Assembly (NCBI GenBank): GCA_902478055.1
Contig: CABSJL010000002.1
Location: 70,033 to 134,032, forward strand
Source: an uncultured Veillonella sp.
GTDB taxonomy: Bacteria > Bacillota > Negativicutes > Veillonellales > Veillonellaceae
Reading direction: 5' to 3'
DNA: 64,000 nucleotides
A program made the translations under genes and the position numbers. Every line of letters begins with the position of its first letter. Position 1 is the stretch's first letter. Below are positions 35,998 through 44,722 of this stretch, one piece after another. A model generated the notes under the pieces. The model was given only the letters and a program-made list of their open reading frames with translations, had not been told where the DNA came from and did no database searches.

Positions 35998-37926
35998 TTA
36001 TTTAATTTCGTTAGAAGGTGTTTCACTAGGCGCTTCCACTGTAGAAGTGTGCTCATTAGCGTCAACAACCTCTGGTACTACAATACCTGCTGCTTCTAAC
36101 GTAGCTTTAGGTTCCTCTATTTCAGGGGCTTTTGTTGTACCATATTTGTAAAGATTATCTACCGCTTTTGCATCGATTGTTTCTTCCTCTAATAAAGCAT
36201 TTGCCATATCATGTAAGAATTTCTCGTTATCGCTAAGAAGTTTTGTTACATCTTTATAAGCATCTTCAACAATACGATGAATTTCAGTATCGATTTTTGC
36301 AGCAATTTCTTCACTGTAGTTGCGTTCATGGCCAAGGTTTTTACCTAAGAATACTTGTTCTTGTTGTTCACCAAATACGATTGGGCCAAGCTCATCACTC
36401 ATGCCCCAACGCGTTACCATGGCGCGCGCTGTATTCGTTACACTTTGAAGGTCACCAGAAGCACCTGTACTGATTTCATCCAAAATCAAGGCCTCTGCCA
36501 CACGACCACCAAGAGCTACGCGAATATCCGCTAATAATTGAGATTTTGTTTTGTAGTTTTGTTCCTCTGTAGGAAGCATCATAGTGTAACCACCTGCTGC
36601 GCCACGAGGAATGATTGTTACCTTATGAACAGGATCTGCATGAGGCAACAAATGTGCCACAATGGCATGACCAGATTCATGGTACGCTGTTAACTTGCGA
36701 TCCTTATCACTCACAATGTGACTGCGGCGTTCAGGACCCATGCTAACCTTTTCACTAGCTTCTTCAACTTCAGCCATAGTGATTACTTTTTTGTTAAGAC
36801 GAGCCGCTAATAGAGCCGCTTCGTTTAACAAGTTACTTAAGTCGGCACCAGTAAAGCCTGGTGTTTTCTTCGCAATTGTTTTCAAGTCTACATCGTCAGC
36901 TAACGGCTTGTTACGAGCGTGAACTTTTAAGATTGCTTCACGACCGCGTAAGTCTGGACGACCTACGATAACTTGACGGTCAAAACGACCTGGACGCAAG
37001 AGCGCTGGGTCAAGAATATCTGGGCGGTTTGTAGCTGCGATGGTAATAATACCTTCGTTGGCACCGAAGCCATCCATTTCAACGAGCAATTGGTTCAATG
37101 TTTGTTCACGTTCATCGTGACCACCACCAAGACCTGCGCCACGTTGGCGACCAACCGCATCAATTTCGTCGATGAAGATAATACATGGCGCATTCTTTTT
37201 CGCTTGTGTAAAAAGATCACGTACACGAGATGCACCAACACCTACGAACATTTCTACGAAATCAGAACCGGAAATCGTAAAGAATGGTACACCTGCTTCA
37301 CCAGCAACAGCTTTAGCAAGCAATGTTTTACCTGTACCTGGAGGTCCTGCGAGCAATACACCTTTCGGAATTTTAGCACCGATAGTTGTAAATTTACCTG
37401 GATCCTTCAAGAATTCTACTACTTCTTCTAATTCTTGTTTTGCTTCTTCAGCACCTGCTACATCTTTAAAGCTAACCTTTACGTTACCTTCACCCATCAA
37501 TTTAGCACGGCTTTTACCAAAGTTCATCACTCGGCCACCGCCACCTTGTGTTTGTTGCATAATGAAGAAGAACAACACTACCAAGATGATAATAGGAATA
37601 GCAGAACCTAAAAGGCTCATCCACCAAGCTGGTTGCTCAGGTGGGGCTGCTGTAATTTCTACGCCATTATCTTGTAATGTTTTGATTAATGTTTCATCAC
37701 TTGGCGCATAAGAATTGAATTCTGTTCCATTTTTTAGTTTACCTTTAATACCATGATCATTGGTAATCGTTACGGACTCAACCTTTTTCTGTTGTACTTG
37801 TTGAATAAATCCTGTGTAACTTAATTCAGATTTATTCGCACTTTGACCAGAGAAAGCGTCAATGGCGATAACGAAAGCGGCAATGATAAGTAAATAAAGG
37901 ACGATATTTTTTGTAAATCGACCCAA
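35998..37926 (-). CDS. ftsH: ATP-dependent zinc metalloprotease FtsH
   Basis: Membrane-bound AAA+ protease for membrane and regulatory proteins. The 642 residues show two membrane helices (about 8-25 and 106-125) around a periplasmic domain, Walker A GPPGTGKT near 200, Walker [16 protein letters not shown], the second region of homology ([19 protein letters not shown]) and the zinc site HESGH near 422. The tail from about 605 is low-complexity and acidic. The start is TTG with AAAGGGG seven bases upstream. The hpt-ftsH order downstream of tilS is conserved in Firmicutes. Confidence 0.97.
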   Translation of the reverse strand: MGRFTKNIVLYLLIIAAFVIAIDAFSGQSANKSELSYTGFIQQVQQKKVESVTITNDHGIKGKLKNGTEFNSYAPSDETLIKTLQDNGVEITAAPPEQPAWWMSLLGSAIPIIILVVLFFFIMQQTQGGGGRVMNFGKSRAKLMGEGNVKVSFKDVAGAEEAKQELEEVVEFLKDPGKFTTIGAKIPKGVLLAGPPGTGKTLLAKAVAGEAGVPFFTISGSDFVEMFVGVGASRVRDLFTQAKKNAPCIIFIDEIDAVGRQRGAGLGGGHDEREQTLNQLLVEMDGFGANEGIITIAATNRPDILDPALLRPGRFDRQVIVGRPDLRGREAILKVHARNKPLADDVDLKTIAKKTPGFTGADLSNLLNEAALLAARLNKKVITMAEVEEASEKVSMGPERRSHIVSDKDRKLTAYHESGHAIVAHLLPHADPVHKVTIIPRGAAGGYTMMLPTEEQNYKTKSQLLADIRVALGGRVAEALILDEISTGASGDLQSVTNTARAMVTRWGMSDELGPIVFGEQQEQVFLGKNLGHERNYSEEIAAKIDTEIHRIVEDAYKDVTKLLSDNEKFLHDMANALLEEETIDAKAVDNLYKYGTTKAPEIEEPKATLEAAGIVVPEVVDANEHTSTVEAPSETPSNEIK

Positions 37927-37971
37927 AAGATTACCCCTTTCAATAATAATTTTTAGTTGTATAAACGAATT

Positions 37972-37998
37972 GAGTACATCTCAATGAGAGATGCACTC
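37972..37998 (-). terminator. inverted repeat after hpt
   Basis: Eleven-base arms (GAGTACATCTC and GAGATGCACTC) with one mismatch lie about 20 bases after the hpt stop. The T run on the minus strand is poor, so it may only partly separate hpt from ftsH. Confidence 0.45.
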
Positions 37999-38016
37999 AT
38001 ATATTATATCATATTT

Positions 38017-38562
38017 TTAATTTTGATACATTTCTTCCTTCAAAATACCGATATATGGTAAGTGACGATATTTTTCTGCGTAGTCTAAACCATAACCAAT
38101 AACAAAGTAATCAGGAATAATAAAGCCTACATAGTCAACATTTACGTCCATCTTACGGCGATCTGGTTTATTCAACAACGCTGCAAGGCGCACGCTTTTA
38201 GCCCCACGAGCATGTAAATTTTCTAATAAGTAATGTAATGTTGTACCAGTGTCTACGATATCTTCAACAACGAGTACATGCTTACCCTCTACAGAGCGAT
38301 CTAAATCTTTTAAAATTCGTACTACCCCTGTACTTGTTGTGCCGCTGCCATAGCTAGAGCAAGAAATAAAGTCAAAACTTACATCTACACTATCATCAAT
38401 AGCGCGTGCTAAGTCTGTAAAGAAAACGACAGCGCCCTTTAACACCCCTACAAGCACGACTGATTCATTTTTATAGTCTTCGCTAATTGCTTTACCCAAC
38501 TCTGCTACACGAGCTTGTAATTGTTCCGCTGTATATAAAATCTCTTTTGCATCTTGATGCAT
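38017..38562 (-). CDS. hpt: hypoxanthine phosphoribosyltransferase
   Basis: Salvages hypoxanthine (and usually guanine) with PRPP to form nucleotides. The 181-residue protein has the PRPP loop VLVVEDIVDTGTTLHYLL and the conserved FDFISCSSYGSGT flap region. Length is standard. It follows tilS by 23 bases. Together with guaD it forms the visible purine salvage capacity of the window. Confidence 0.94.
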   Translation of the reverse strand: MHQDAKEILYTAEQLQARVAELGKAISEDYKNESVVLVGVLKGAVVFFTDLARAIDDSVDVSFDFISCSSYGSGTTSTGVVRILKDLDRSVEGKHVLVVEDIVDTGTTLHYLLENLHARGAKSVRLAALLNKPDRRKMDVNVDYVGFIIPDYFVIGYGLDYAEKYRHLPYIGILKEEMYQN

Positions 38563-38585
38563 CTATATGACCTCCACGATTCATA

Positions 38586-39584
38586 TTAATGTTCGCAATA
38601 TACTTTTATTGTATCACATTGAGCGGTTACTTTTATACTTTTAATAGTGAAAGTTTTCTCTTCCCCGGTGTTAACAATATCGAGTAATTGATCTTGATGA
38701 GCTGATGTCAGCGTTATATCTGAGTCCACAGCACCCACTAAGCGCTGCCATAAGCGCCGTTGTATCGCCAATGATTCTTGCCGTAAGGCACGGCGAGATA
38801 AGCTCACCCCATCAGCACCTATAGTCACAAGTTTTTCAAAAGCTTGCTCCGTTAAATCAGACATAACTAATACATCTTCATGTACGGAATTTCCCAATCT
38901 AGCAATAGCATCTACTACATTAGGGTTAATAGCTTCTAACTCAGGTATAATGCGATGCCGAATCCTATTTCGTTGGTATCGCACATCTTCATTCGTACAA
39001 TCAACACAATAGGAAATCCCCTTCACCTCTAAATAAGCCAATAAGGTTTCTTTTGTAACATCTAACAGTGGTCTAATTACAGGAGTAGCATATTCAGAAC
39101 TTACTACGGTCATCCCTGTCAACCCATTTAATCCAGAACCTCTGATGATATGTGCTAGAATCGACTCCGCTTGATCATCCTTGTGATGAGCCACCGCAAC
39201 ATAATCATAGTTTTCAGACTTTGCAACCTCTGTAAGCCATTGATACCGTACTTGGCGTCCCATAGTTTCTTCAGATGTTTTTTGTTCCTTGCTCAAGCGA
39301 GGCACATCAAATGTAGCAGAATAAAATGGTAGTCCTAAAGCTTCCACTTGATGTTGGAGCCACAAAACCTCTTCCTTGCTTTCAGGACGAATGCAGTGAT
39401 CTACGATAGCCACACCTATTTCATACGTTGTATGCCGATGTATGGCAATGTCTTTCAATAAGTGCAATAGAGCCATTGAATCAGGCCCACCGGAGCACGC
39501 CACTAAGATTCGACTATTTTCTGGAAATAAATTATGCGATTTTAAGGTGTGATTAACGGTTCGAACGAGTGCTTTCACATTCAC
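38586..39584 (-). CDS. tilS: tRNA(Ile)-lysidine synthase TilS
   Basis: Converts C34 of the AUA-reading tRNA-Ile to lysidine. The N-terminal PP-loop ATPase domain has ACSGGPDSMALLHLL near 27 and VAHHKDDQAESILAHIIRGSG. The C-terminal domain (from about 215) is short, as in smaller TilS proteins. The preferred start is a GTG (39582-39584, protein VNVKALVRTV) with GGAGG nine bases upstream, inside the end of ppx, with 32 bases shared. An upstream ATG seven codons earlier overlaps that ribosome site. Confidence 0.9.
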   Translation of the reverse strand: MNVKALVRTVNHTLKSHNLFPENSRILVACSGGPDSMALLHLLKDIAIHRHTTYEIGVAIVDHCIRPESKEEVLWLQHQVEALGLPFYSATFDVPRLSKEQKTSEETMGRQVRYQWLTEVAKSENYDYVAVAHHKDDQAESILAHIIRGSGLNGLTGMTVVSSEYATPVIRPLLDVTKETLLAYLEVKGISYCVDCTNEDVRYQRNRIRHRIIPELEAINPNVVDAIARLGNSVHEDVLVMSDLTEQAFEKLVTIGADGVSLSRRALRQESLAIQRRLWQRLVGAVDSDITLTSAHQDQLLDIVNTGEEKTFTIKSIKVTAQCDTIKVYCEH

Positions 39585-40449
39585 GGGCCATCGCCTCCAT
39601 ACCATCTTGATCGCTCACAAATACATGAGGAACCTCATAGGCATCCATAAAGGACGTCAAAATTTCTGCACCAGCTACAATGATATCAGCACGGCCTGCA
39701 GGTAAACCTTTTACCTGTAATCTCTCGTCGCGACTCATGTAACGCAAGTTTAGAATAATGCCCTCTACTGTTTCACGACTTAATTTATGACCTTGCACCT
39801 TTGTACCATCATAATTTTCAAGGCCTAAATCTATAGCAGCTAGCGTCGTTAATGTACCACCGATGCCAATAAATTCACCAAATTCGCCTTGAATCATCAT
39901 TGGGTCCCAAAGGAATCGAGTTTCTTCCCATACCCGTTGAGGCCCTTCGTCAGACATAGATTGTAAACGCACCGCTCCCACTGGATAGGAACGACTCCAA
40001 TATACGCCGTCTTTATTTCCTAAAGCGAGTTCTGTACTACCGCCACCAATATCGATAGTCGTATAATGACGACCATCATTCAACTGGTCTCCCAAGGCAC
40101 CATTAAATCCATAAATTGCTTCTTCATCACCTGATAAAATTCGCCATTCCATAGGGCAGTATTCGGTGATTCGTTCCATAAATTCAAGCCCATTTTGAGC
40201 CTCACGAACAGCGCTAGTAGCAAAACCAAAGCAATAGTCCGCACCATATTGGTCTGCCAATTTTTTAATATCCTTAAAGGCCTGATAGGATGACTCCATC
40301 GATTCAGATCGCAATGTGCCATCTGCATTTCGTTGTCCCAACCGAGTAGTCCATAACTGTTTTGGCTCATAGTGCCATATATTATTTTCATAGGTAGCCA
40401 ATAATAAGCGCACTGAATTAGATCCAATATCGATAATAGCTAACTTCAT
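39553..40449 (-). CDS. ppx: Ppx/GppA family phosphatase (exopolyphosphatase)
   Basis: A 298-residue Ppx/GppA enzyme with the ASKHA fold: phosphate loops IDIGSNSVRLLLA at the N-terminus and YTTIDIGGGSTELALG near 135. It has only the two-domain core, shorter than E. coli Ppx, and could act on polyphosphate or on pppGpp. The gene lies between the S1 protein and tilS and overlaps the latter, so polyphosphate metabolism and tRNA modification are co-expressed here. Confidence 0.88.
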   Translation of the reverse strand: MKLAIIDIGSNSVRLLLATYENNIWHYEPKQLWTTRLGQRNADGTLRSESMESSYQAFKDIKKLADQYGADYCFGFATSAVREAQNGLEFMERITEYCPMEWRILSGDEEAIYGFNGALGDQLNDGRHYTTIDIGGGSTELALGNKDGVYWSRSYPVGAVRLQSMSDEGPQRVWEETRFLWDPMMIQGEFGEFIGIGGTLTTLAAIDLGLENYDGTKVQGHKLSRETVEGIILNLRYMSRDERLQVKGLPAGRADIIVAGAEILTSFMDAYEVPHVFVSDQDGMEAMARECESTRSNR

Positions 40450-40515
40450 AATCGCTCCTTACATAATTAGTATTCTTCTAACACTATTATACTGTTAAAG
40501 CCTATACATAAGTAA

Positions 40516-40538
40516 AGAGATGGCTCAATGCCATCTCT
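40516..40538 (-). terminator. inverted repeat after the S1-domain gene
   Basis: Perfect 9-base arms AGAGATGGC and GCCATCTCT with a five-base loop, six bases after the stop of the S1 gene. The T run is weak (TTTACTTAT on the minus strand), so termination may be partial. Confidence 0.55.
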
Positions 40539-40543
40539 CACTA

Positions 40544-40945
40544 TTAATCTCGACGACCGCCTCGGCCTCCGCGTTTACCTTCTGTATTGCGTTTTAAATC
40601 GTGTAATCGTTCATTGCTATCGCGCAAGAATGATTTCATCTTTGCTTCAAAAGCCTCTGTACTTTGTTTAGATTGAACACGACGAGGACGTCGTTCTTCA
40701 TTGACTGTCTCTTTAGGCTGTGTTTGACGAATAGAAAGGCCAATTTTATTACCTTCAATAGATAAAACCTTAACCTTTACTGGATCTTCAACCTTTAATA
40801 CGGCATTAATGTCTTCGACATATCCATGAGCTACTTCAGAAATATGAACTAGACCCGTTTGTTTCTCTCCTAAATCAACAAATACGCCGAACTTTGTAAT
40901 ACCGGATACGGTACCATCAATAATGTTACCAACTTCGATTGCCAT
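40544..40945 (-). CDS. S1 RNA-binding domain protein
   Basis: A 133-residue protein with one S1 domain (about 1-72: GNIIDGTVSGITKFGVFVDLGEKQTGLVHISEVAHGYVEDI) and a basic tail rich in Arg, Lys and Gly (GGRGGRRD at the end). It resembles YabR of Firmicutes, which lies in the same place between divIC and tilS. An RNA or ribosome-linked role is likely but not defined. ATG has AGGAGG upstream. Confidence 0.88.
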   Translation of the reverse strand: MAIEVGNIIDGTVSGITKFGVFVDLGEKQTGLVHISEVAHGYVEDINAVLKVEDPVKVKVLSIEGNKIGLSIRQTQPKETVNEERRPRRVQSKQSTEAFEAKMKSFLRDSNERLHDLKRNTEGKRGGRGGRRD

Positions 40946-41014
40946 GCAACCTCCTAATTAATGCGGAAACCTCAAACTACAAACTAATGCGAATCTAAAT
41001 TATTAAAGTTGTCC

Positions 41015-41347
41015 TTATTTTACATAAGGTACTTCACCAGGTTTAACAAGGCCTAACTCCTCTCGAGCCACCCCCTCGATGGTCTTTGGATCTTGCAACT
41101 TTGCCTTTTCCTGTTCTAGTTCTTCATTTCGCTGTTTTAATTCTTGCAATTGTTGCTCAATATGTTGTTTTTCTTGATATACAGCCACCAAGCGATAGGC
41201 TTGCCCTAACAATAGCAGCACCATAATCCCTATACCAATTCGCTTGATCCACATGAGGATAATACGTTGATCCTGCGCTTTGCGATTAGGGCGAACCCGT
41301 TTGCGCGGCCTTTTTGGACGTTGTACTTCCATAGTGTCTTGACTCAT
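41015..41347 (-). CDS. divIC: septum formation initiator family protein (DivIC/FtsB-like)
   Basis: A small bitopic division protein of 110 residues. It has a basic cytoplasmic N-terminus (PKRPRKRVRPNRK), one membrane segment (about 30-50) and a periplasmic leucine-zipper coiled coil (EKQHIEQQLQELKQRNEEL), ending in the family motif ARE.LGLVKPGE.PYV. DivIC/FtsB forms the trimeric division regulator with FtsL and FtsQ. The ATG at 41345-41347 with GGGGGA upstream is preferred to a TTG four codons earlier. The gene heads the divIC-S1-ppx-tilS-hpt-ftsH series. Confidence 0.88.
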   Translation of the reverse strand: MSQDTMEVQRPKRPRKRVRPNRKAQDQRIILMWIKRIGIGIMVLLLLGQAYRLVAVYQEKQHIEQQLQELKQRNEELEQEKAKLQDPKTIEGVAREELGLVKPGEVPYVK

Positions 41348-41449
41348 AATGTCCCCCAAAAATATTCATCATCTGTATACTGTCATTTTTTAATTATATC
41401 ATAGAACCTTGTTAGGGACTAAATAAAATTATCTATAGTTTCCTTTAAG

Positions 41450-41474
41450 TCTATATATTATCTCTATATATAGA
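41450..41474. repeat. AT-only inverted repeat between divIC and ldh-like gene
   Basis: Arms TCTATATAT and ATATATAGA separated by seven bases. The gap 41348-41526 otherwise shows no clear element; the repeat may belong to the divIC promoter region or be a weak terminator of the dehydrogenase gene. Confidence 0.4.
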
Positions 41475-41526
41475 TATTTATTATCAGCACTAGATCAGCA
41501 TTAGACTTATATAACAGATACGAGCC

Positions 41527-42474
41527 TTATAAAGACTCTGCTTTATGAGCGTATTCACGAATAACAGCGCAAGACTTTTTAAACAAAGCCAATTCCTCTT
41601 CGGTAAGCTTTAATTCAAATACATCTTCAATGCCATCTTTACCAATAACTGCTAGTGTAGATGCAAAGATACCTTCTTCACCATATTGTCCATCTAGATA
41701 GCAAGAACATGGCAATACTTTCTTTTCATCATGGAATACAGCGCGAATTAATTCTGTAGTTGCACTGGCAATGCCAAATTCTGTGGAACCTTTACCGGCT
41801 AATACATGATAACCACCAATTTTAACATCATCTAGCACTTGCGTATAGTCAAGTGTAGGGAATCTATGAGGCAATTCTTGTTGTAATTCTACAAGAGGTT
41901 TTCCTTGTACATATACATGAGACCATGGCACCATAGCACTGCCGCCATGTTCACCTAAGCAATATGCTGTAATTGTACGATTACTGATATTAAAAATGCG
42001 AGCCAATTCTTTTTGTAACCGTGCAGAATCTAAAGCTGTACCACTGGAAATAATGCGTTTTGGATTCCAATTTAAATGTTTACATAAATATGTAGCTACA
42101 ACGTCAGCAGGATTAGAGATAGAAATAATAAACCCATCAAAACCAGACTTTTTAATTCGAGGGATGACATCCTTTAGAACCTCAACGGTATCACCAAGAC
42201 TTTCTAAGCGATCTTGGTATAAATTTGGTAAAGGACCTGCACTAAATACGAGAACATCGCAATCCCCACATTCTTCAATTGGGCCAGCAGTAGCTGTCAC
42301 TTTGTGAGGAATGTAGCTAACCGCATCATTGATATCCATGGCTTGTGCTTTAGCTTTTTTCTCGTCAATATCCATCATATACAATTCATCTACTTCACCT
42401 TGTAGAGCAAGGGAAAATGCTACATGAGAACCTACATGTCCAGTGCCAATAATACCTACTTTACGTAACTTCAT
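41527..42474 (-). CDS. lactate/malate dehydrogenase family protein
   Basis: An NAD-dependent L-2-hydroxyacid dehydrogenase of 315 residues. It has the Rossmann motif GTGHVGSHVA, the acidic NAD-binding MDID, the substrate Arg in GTALDSARL and the catalytic His in GEHGGSAMVPWS. The mobile loop, which sets substrate choice, reads AGPLPNLYQDRLE. The Gln of true LDH and the Arg of MDH at position 102 are both missing; Pro or Asn falls there. It may be a lactate dehydrogenase with altered loop or act on another 2-hydroxyacid. Own promoter and palindrome upstream; ATG has AGGAGG. Confidence 0.82.
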   Translation of the reverse strand: MKLRKVGIIGTGHVGSHVAFSLALQGEVDELYMMDIDEKKAKAQAMDINDAVSYIPHKVTATAGPIEECGDCDVLVFSAGPLPNLYQDRLESLGDTVEVLKDVIPRIKKSGFDGFIISISNPADVVATYLCKHLNWNPKRIISSGTALDSARLQKELARIFNISNRTITAYCLGEHGGSAMVPWSHVYVQGKPLVELQQELPHRFPTLDYTQVLDDVKIGGYHVLAGKGSTEFGIASATTELIRAVFHDEKKVLPCSCYLDGQYGEEGIFASTLAVIGKDGIEDVFELKLTEEELALFKKSCAVIREYAHKAESL

Positions 42475-42606
42475 AAGGGCCTCCTACCTGTAGTACTAAA
42501 AGATATCTATCCTCTAATACGCTTCCACTTAAATCAACGGTTACAAATATATGAACCGATAACCTTAAGCTATATTAATATACCTTAAATTTAAAATACA
42601 TAAACT

Positions 42607-42634
42607 ATTATATACCTATTTTCTCATAGGTATA
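42607..42634 (-). promoter_or_regulatory. promoter and operator-like palindrome of the dehydrogenase gene
   Basis: TATAAT (42607-42612 on minus) abuts a perfect inverted repeat, arms TATACCTAT (42611-42619) and ATAGGTATA (42626-42634) with six bases between. The repeat fills the usual -10 to -35 spacer, as a repressor site would. The leader to the ATG is about 130 bases. Confidence 0.5.
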
Positions 42635-42656
42635 TAGGAAAATGGATATAAAGCGA

Positions 42657-42692
42657 TAAAAAAAGACCAGTATAGGAAATCCTATACTAGTC
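42657..42692 (-). terminator. terminator of the GlsB-type gene
   Basis: Twelve-base arms (42665-42676 and 42681-42692, one mismatch) followed on the minus strand by a run of eight T, 14 bases after the stop. Confidence 0.92.
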
Positions 42693-42706
42693 CTTACCTT
42701 ATATAA

Positions 42707-42943
42707 TTAATCTCGTCCAGTAAAGAAGCTGACTACAGCAATCACGATAACTGCACCAACGATGGACGGAATCAATGCCATGCCCGCAAGGCTTGGACCC
42801 CATGTACCAAGCAACGCTTGGCCTACGGAAGCACCAACTAAGCCAGCAATAACACGAAGAATAATCCCCATACTTTGCGCTTTTTTAGTAATGCGACCAG
42901 CTACAAAACCAATGAAACCGCCTACAATAATTGACCAAAGCAT
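42707..42943 (-). CDS. GlsB/YeaQ/YmgE-type stress membrane protein
   Basis: A 78-residue protein with three membrane segments and the family's Gly-rich pattern (IIVGGFIGFVAGRITK, GIILRVIAGLVGASVGQALLGTWGP). The family is often called transglycosylase-associated, but its function is not established. It follows the unknown gene at 42954 by 10 bases and ends at a strong terminator. ATG has AGGAGG upstream. Confidence 0.88.
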   Translation of the reverse strand: MLWSIIVGGFIGFVAGRITKKAQSMGIILRVIAGLVGASVGQALLGTWGPSLAGMALIPSIVGAVIVIAVVSFFTGRD

Positions 42944-42953
42944 AATATACCTC

Positions 42954-43760
42954 CTATAAAGTCATCTCATCAAGATTAAGAGGGAATAAATCCTTGTTCT
43001 CCATCACTTGTGGTGACTTTTCTAAATATTGCTTTCGCATTGACCATAAAATCTCTAAATCCTTTGGATCTAACTTGGACAATGCATATATCATCGTGAA
43101 ATCTGAACCATAATGGCCACGCAAGCTATCAGGTACACCTTTAGGTCCTTCCCCACCGAGACGATTATTAAAGAACCCTTGTATACGTCGATTATCTAAA
43201 TCAATGATAATGAACCCTGACGCATCATATACATATAATGTATGATTGACACGTTTCAAGGCACGTACCGTATTCGTTATAAAATACTGGTCCTTCATGT
43301 CGATGAGGGATGACTCATAACCAGAATGGTAAAAGTCACCATAGTAATGAGCCCCTCTATCAGTAGATTCCAATAAATCCTTAAGTATGGATTGTTCTTG
43401 ACTACTAAAATCAGAGAAAGTTTTTACCGTAGTAATCTCTCGTAAACCACGTTGGTAATTCTCTGTCTTCGGTGGCTCTATATGTTGACCACGGAAGCTA
43501 ACGGGCATCAACCGAAGTGTATTATCAGATAGATTATAAATACCGTAGCCTTCATAACCTAAAAAATAAACTTTTGAATCCATAGACTTCATCGCTAATA
43601 TTCGTTTTGAAATAATGGCATCACTAGAATTTACTAATGTATGCTCTTCTGGGTCTATGCGTACTGTTTTACTGTCGTAATTGCCACCTACTGCAAGCCA
43701 ATAGGACAGCCCCACTACAATTAATGCTAGTATGCACAAACCGATACGTTTTATATTCAT
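42954..43760 (-). CDS. membrane-anchored protein of unknown function
   Basis: Not recognised. The 268-residue protein has one N-terminal membrane segment (about 5-25) and no lipobox. The rest is a soluble, presumably periplasmic domain with many aromatic residues. It alternates short strands (YFLGYEGYGIYNLSDNTLRLM, TLYVYDASGFIIIDLDNRRI) suggestive of a beta-propeller-like sensor fold, but this is only a guess from pattern. ATG has GGGAG upstream. It is probably cotranscribed with the GlsB-type gene 10 bases downstream, hinting at an envelope-stress connection. Confidence 0.7.
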   Translation of the reverse strand: MNIKRIGLCILALIVVGLSYWLAVGGNYDSKTVRIDPEEHTLVNSSDAIISKRILAMKSMDSKVYFLGYEGYGIYNLSDNTLRLMPVSFRGQHIEPPKTENYQRGLREITTVKTFSDFSSQEQSILKDLLESTDRGAHYYGDFYHSGYESSLIDMKDQYFITNTVRALKRVNHTLYVYDASGFIIIDLDNRRIQGFFNNRLGGEGPKGVPDSLRGHYGSDFTMIYALSKLDPKDLEILWSMRKQYLEKSPQVMENKDLFPLNLDEMTL

Positions 43761-43886
43761 TTATACTCCCTATAAATCCCCAAGCATAAAACGTAATAAT
43801 ATATTGCCATTACAGTAAGTCCCTATTAATACTATCCCAATTCTAGGTATAACTGTAAATTTTATCTTTAATATTTTTGTGTATTT

Positions 43887-44360
43887 CTATGCCAAACTTA
43901 ATGTAGCTAATCGCTCGCTAATTGACATACCCTTATAGGTAAAAGTTGGTAACAACTCATGTAAAGGTTCTAAGACAAAGGTTCTATCCCAAAAATAAGG
44001 ATGCGGTATAGTTAGAGTTTCATCACAAATGGAAATCATAGAACCGGCCTCATCAAAAGCCAAAATAATATCTAAATCTAATGTACGTGGTCCCCAGTGA
44101 ATAAGTCGTTCACGACCAGCCCCTTGTTCTAAGGACTGAAGTACACTTAACATTTCATGCGGATCCAAAGTACTTTTACAAGACCACATGCCATTAATAA
44201 ATGAAGCCTGATCTGTATATCCCCAAGGTTCCGTTTCTATCAAAGAAGAACAAATAACCTCCGAAACTGACTCATGCCCTTGTAATGACTGAAAAGAGGA
44301 ATTAATATAGCCTCTTTTATCACCTATATTTGAACCTACACTGATGTAATAGGTATACAT
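43887..44360 (-). CDS. folK: 2-amino-4-hydroxy-6-hydroxymethyldihydropteridine pyrophosphokinase
   Basis: HPPK transfers pyrophosphate to hydroxymethyldihydropterin in folate synthesis. The 157-residue protein has ISVGSNIGDKRGYI at the N-terminus, the WGPRTLDLDIILAFD metal/ATP motif near 95 and TIPHPYFWDRTFVLEPL. The ATG overlaps the folB stop (TGATG), a sign of translational coupling. It is the last gene of the order E-P-B-K. Confidence 0.95.
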   Translation of the reverse strand: MYTYYISVGSNIGDKRGYINSSFQSLQGHESVSEVICSSLIETEPWGYTDQASFINGMWSCKSTLDPHEMLSVLQSLEQGAGRERLIHWGPRTLDLDIILAFDEAGSMISICDETLTIPHPYFWDRTFVLEPLHELLPTFTYKGMSISERLATLSLA

Positions 44361-44722
44361 CAAATTTGACCTCTTGTAGTGACAACCTCAACATAATCTA
44401 GGATACCAGCAATAGGTACAGACGGTTTGCGCACCGTTACAGATAAGCCAACGATACCTTGATAATGTTGGTATAAAGAGTCGGCAATAAGTGCACCCAA
44501 ACGCTCTAATAAATTATGTTTTTCTCCAGTCATAACAGATTCTACAATGTCATATACCTCTACATAATTGATAGAATCCTCTAACTGGTCACTTTGACCG
44601 GCCTTTGTAAGATCTGTAGTAATTTCAACATCTACAAAGAATCGTTGTCCCTGTTCTTGTTCAGATGCCAAATTTCCATGAAATCCGTAAAATGCCATGT
44701 TCTTTAAAACGATTTTATCCAT
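44360..44722 (-). CDS. folB: dihydroneopterin aldolase
   Basis: FolB cleaves dihydroneopterin to the hydroxymethyl pterin used by FolK. The 120-residue protein has the family opening IVLKNMAFYGFHGNLASEQEQGQRFFVDVE, and the later LLERLGALIADSL and V.VRKPSVPI segments. It overlaps folP by one base (TAATG) and folK by one (TGATG). Confidence 0.95.
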   Translation of the reverse strand: MDKIVLKNMAFYGFHGNLASEQEQGQRFFVDVEITTDLTKAGQSDQLEDSINYVEVYDIVESVMTGEKHNLLERLGALIADSLYQHYQGIVGLSVTVRKPSVPIAGILDYVEVVTTRGQI

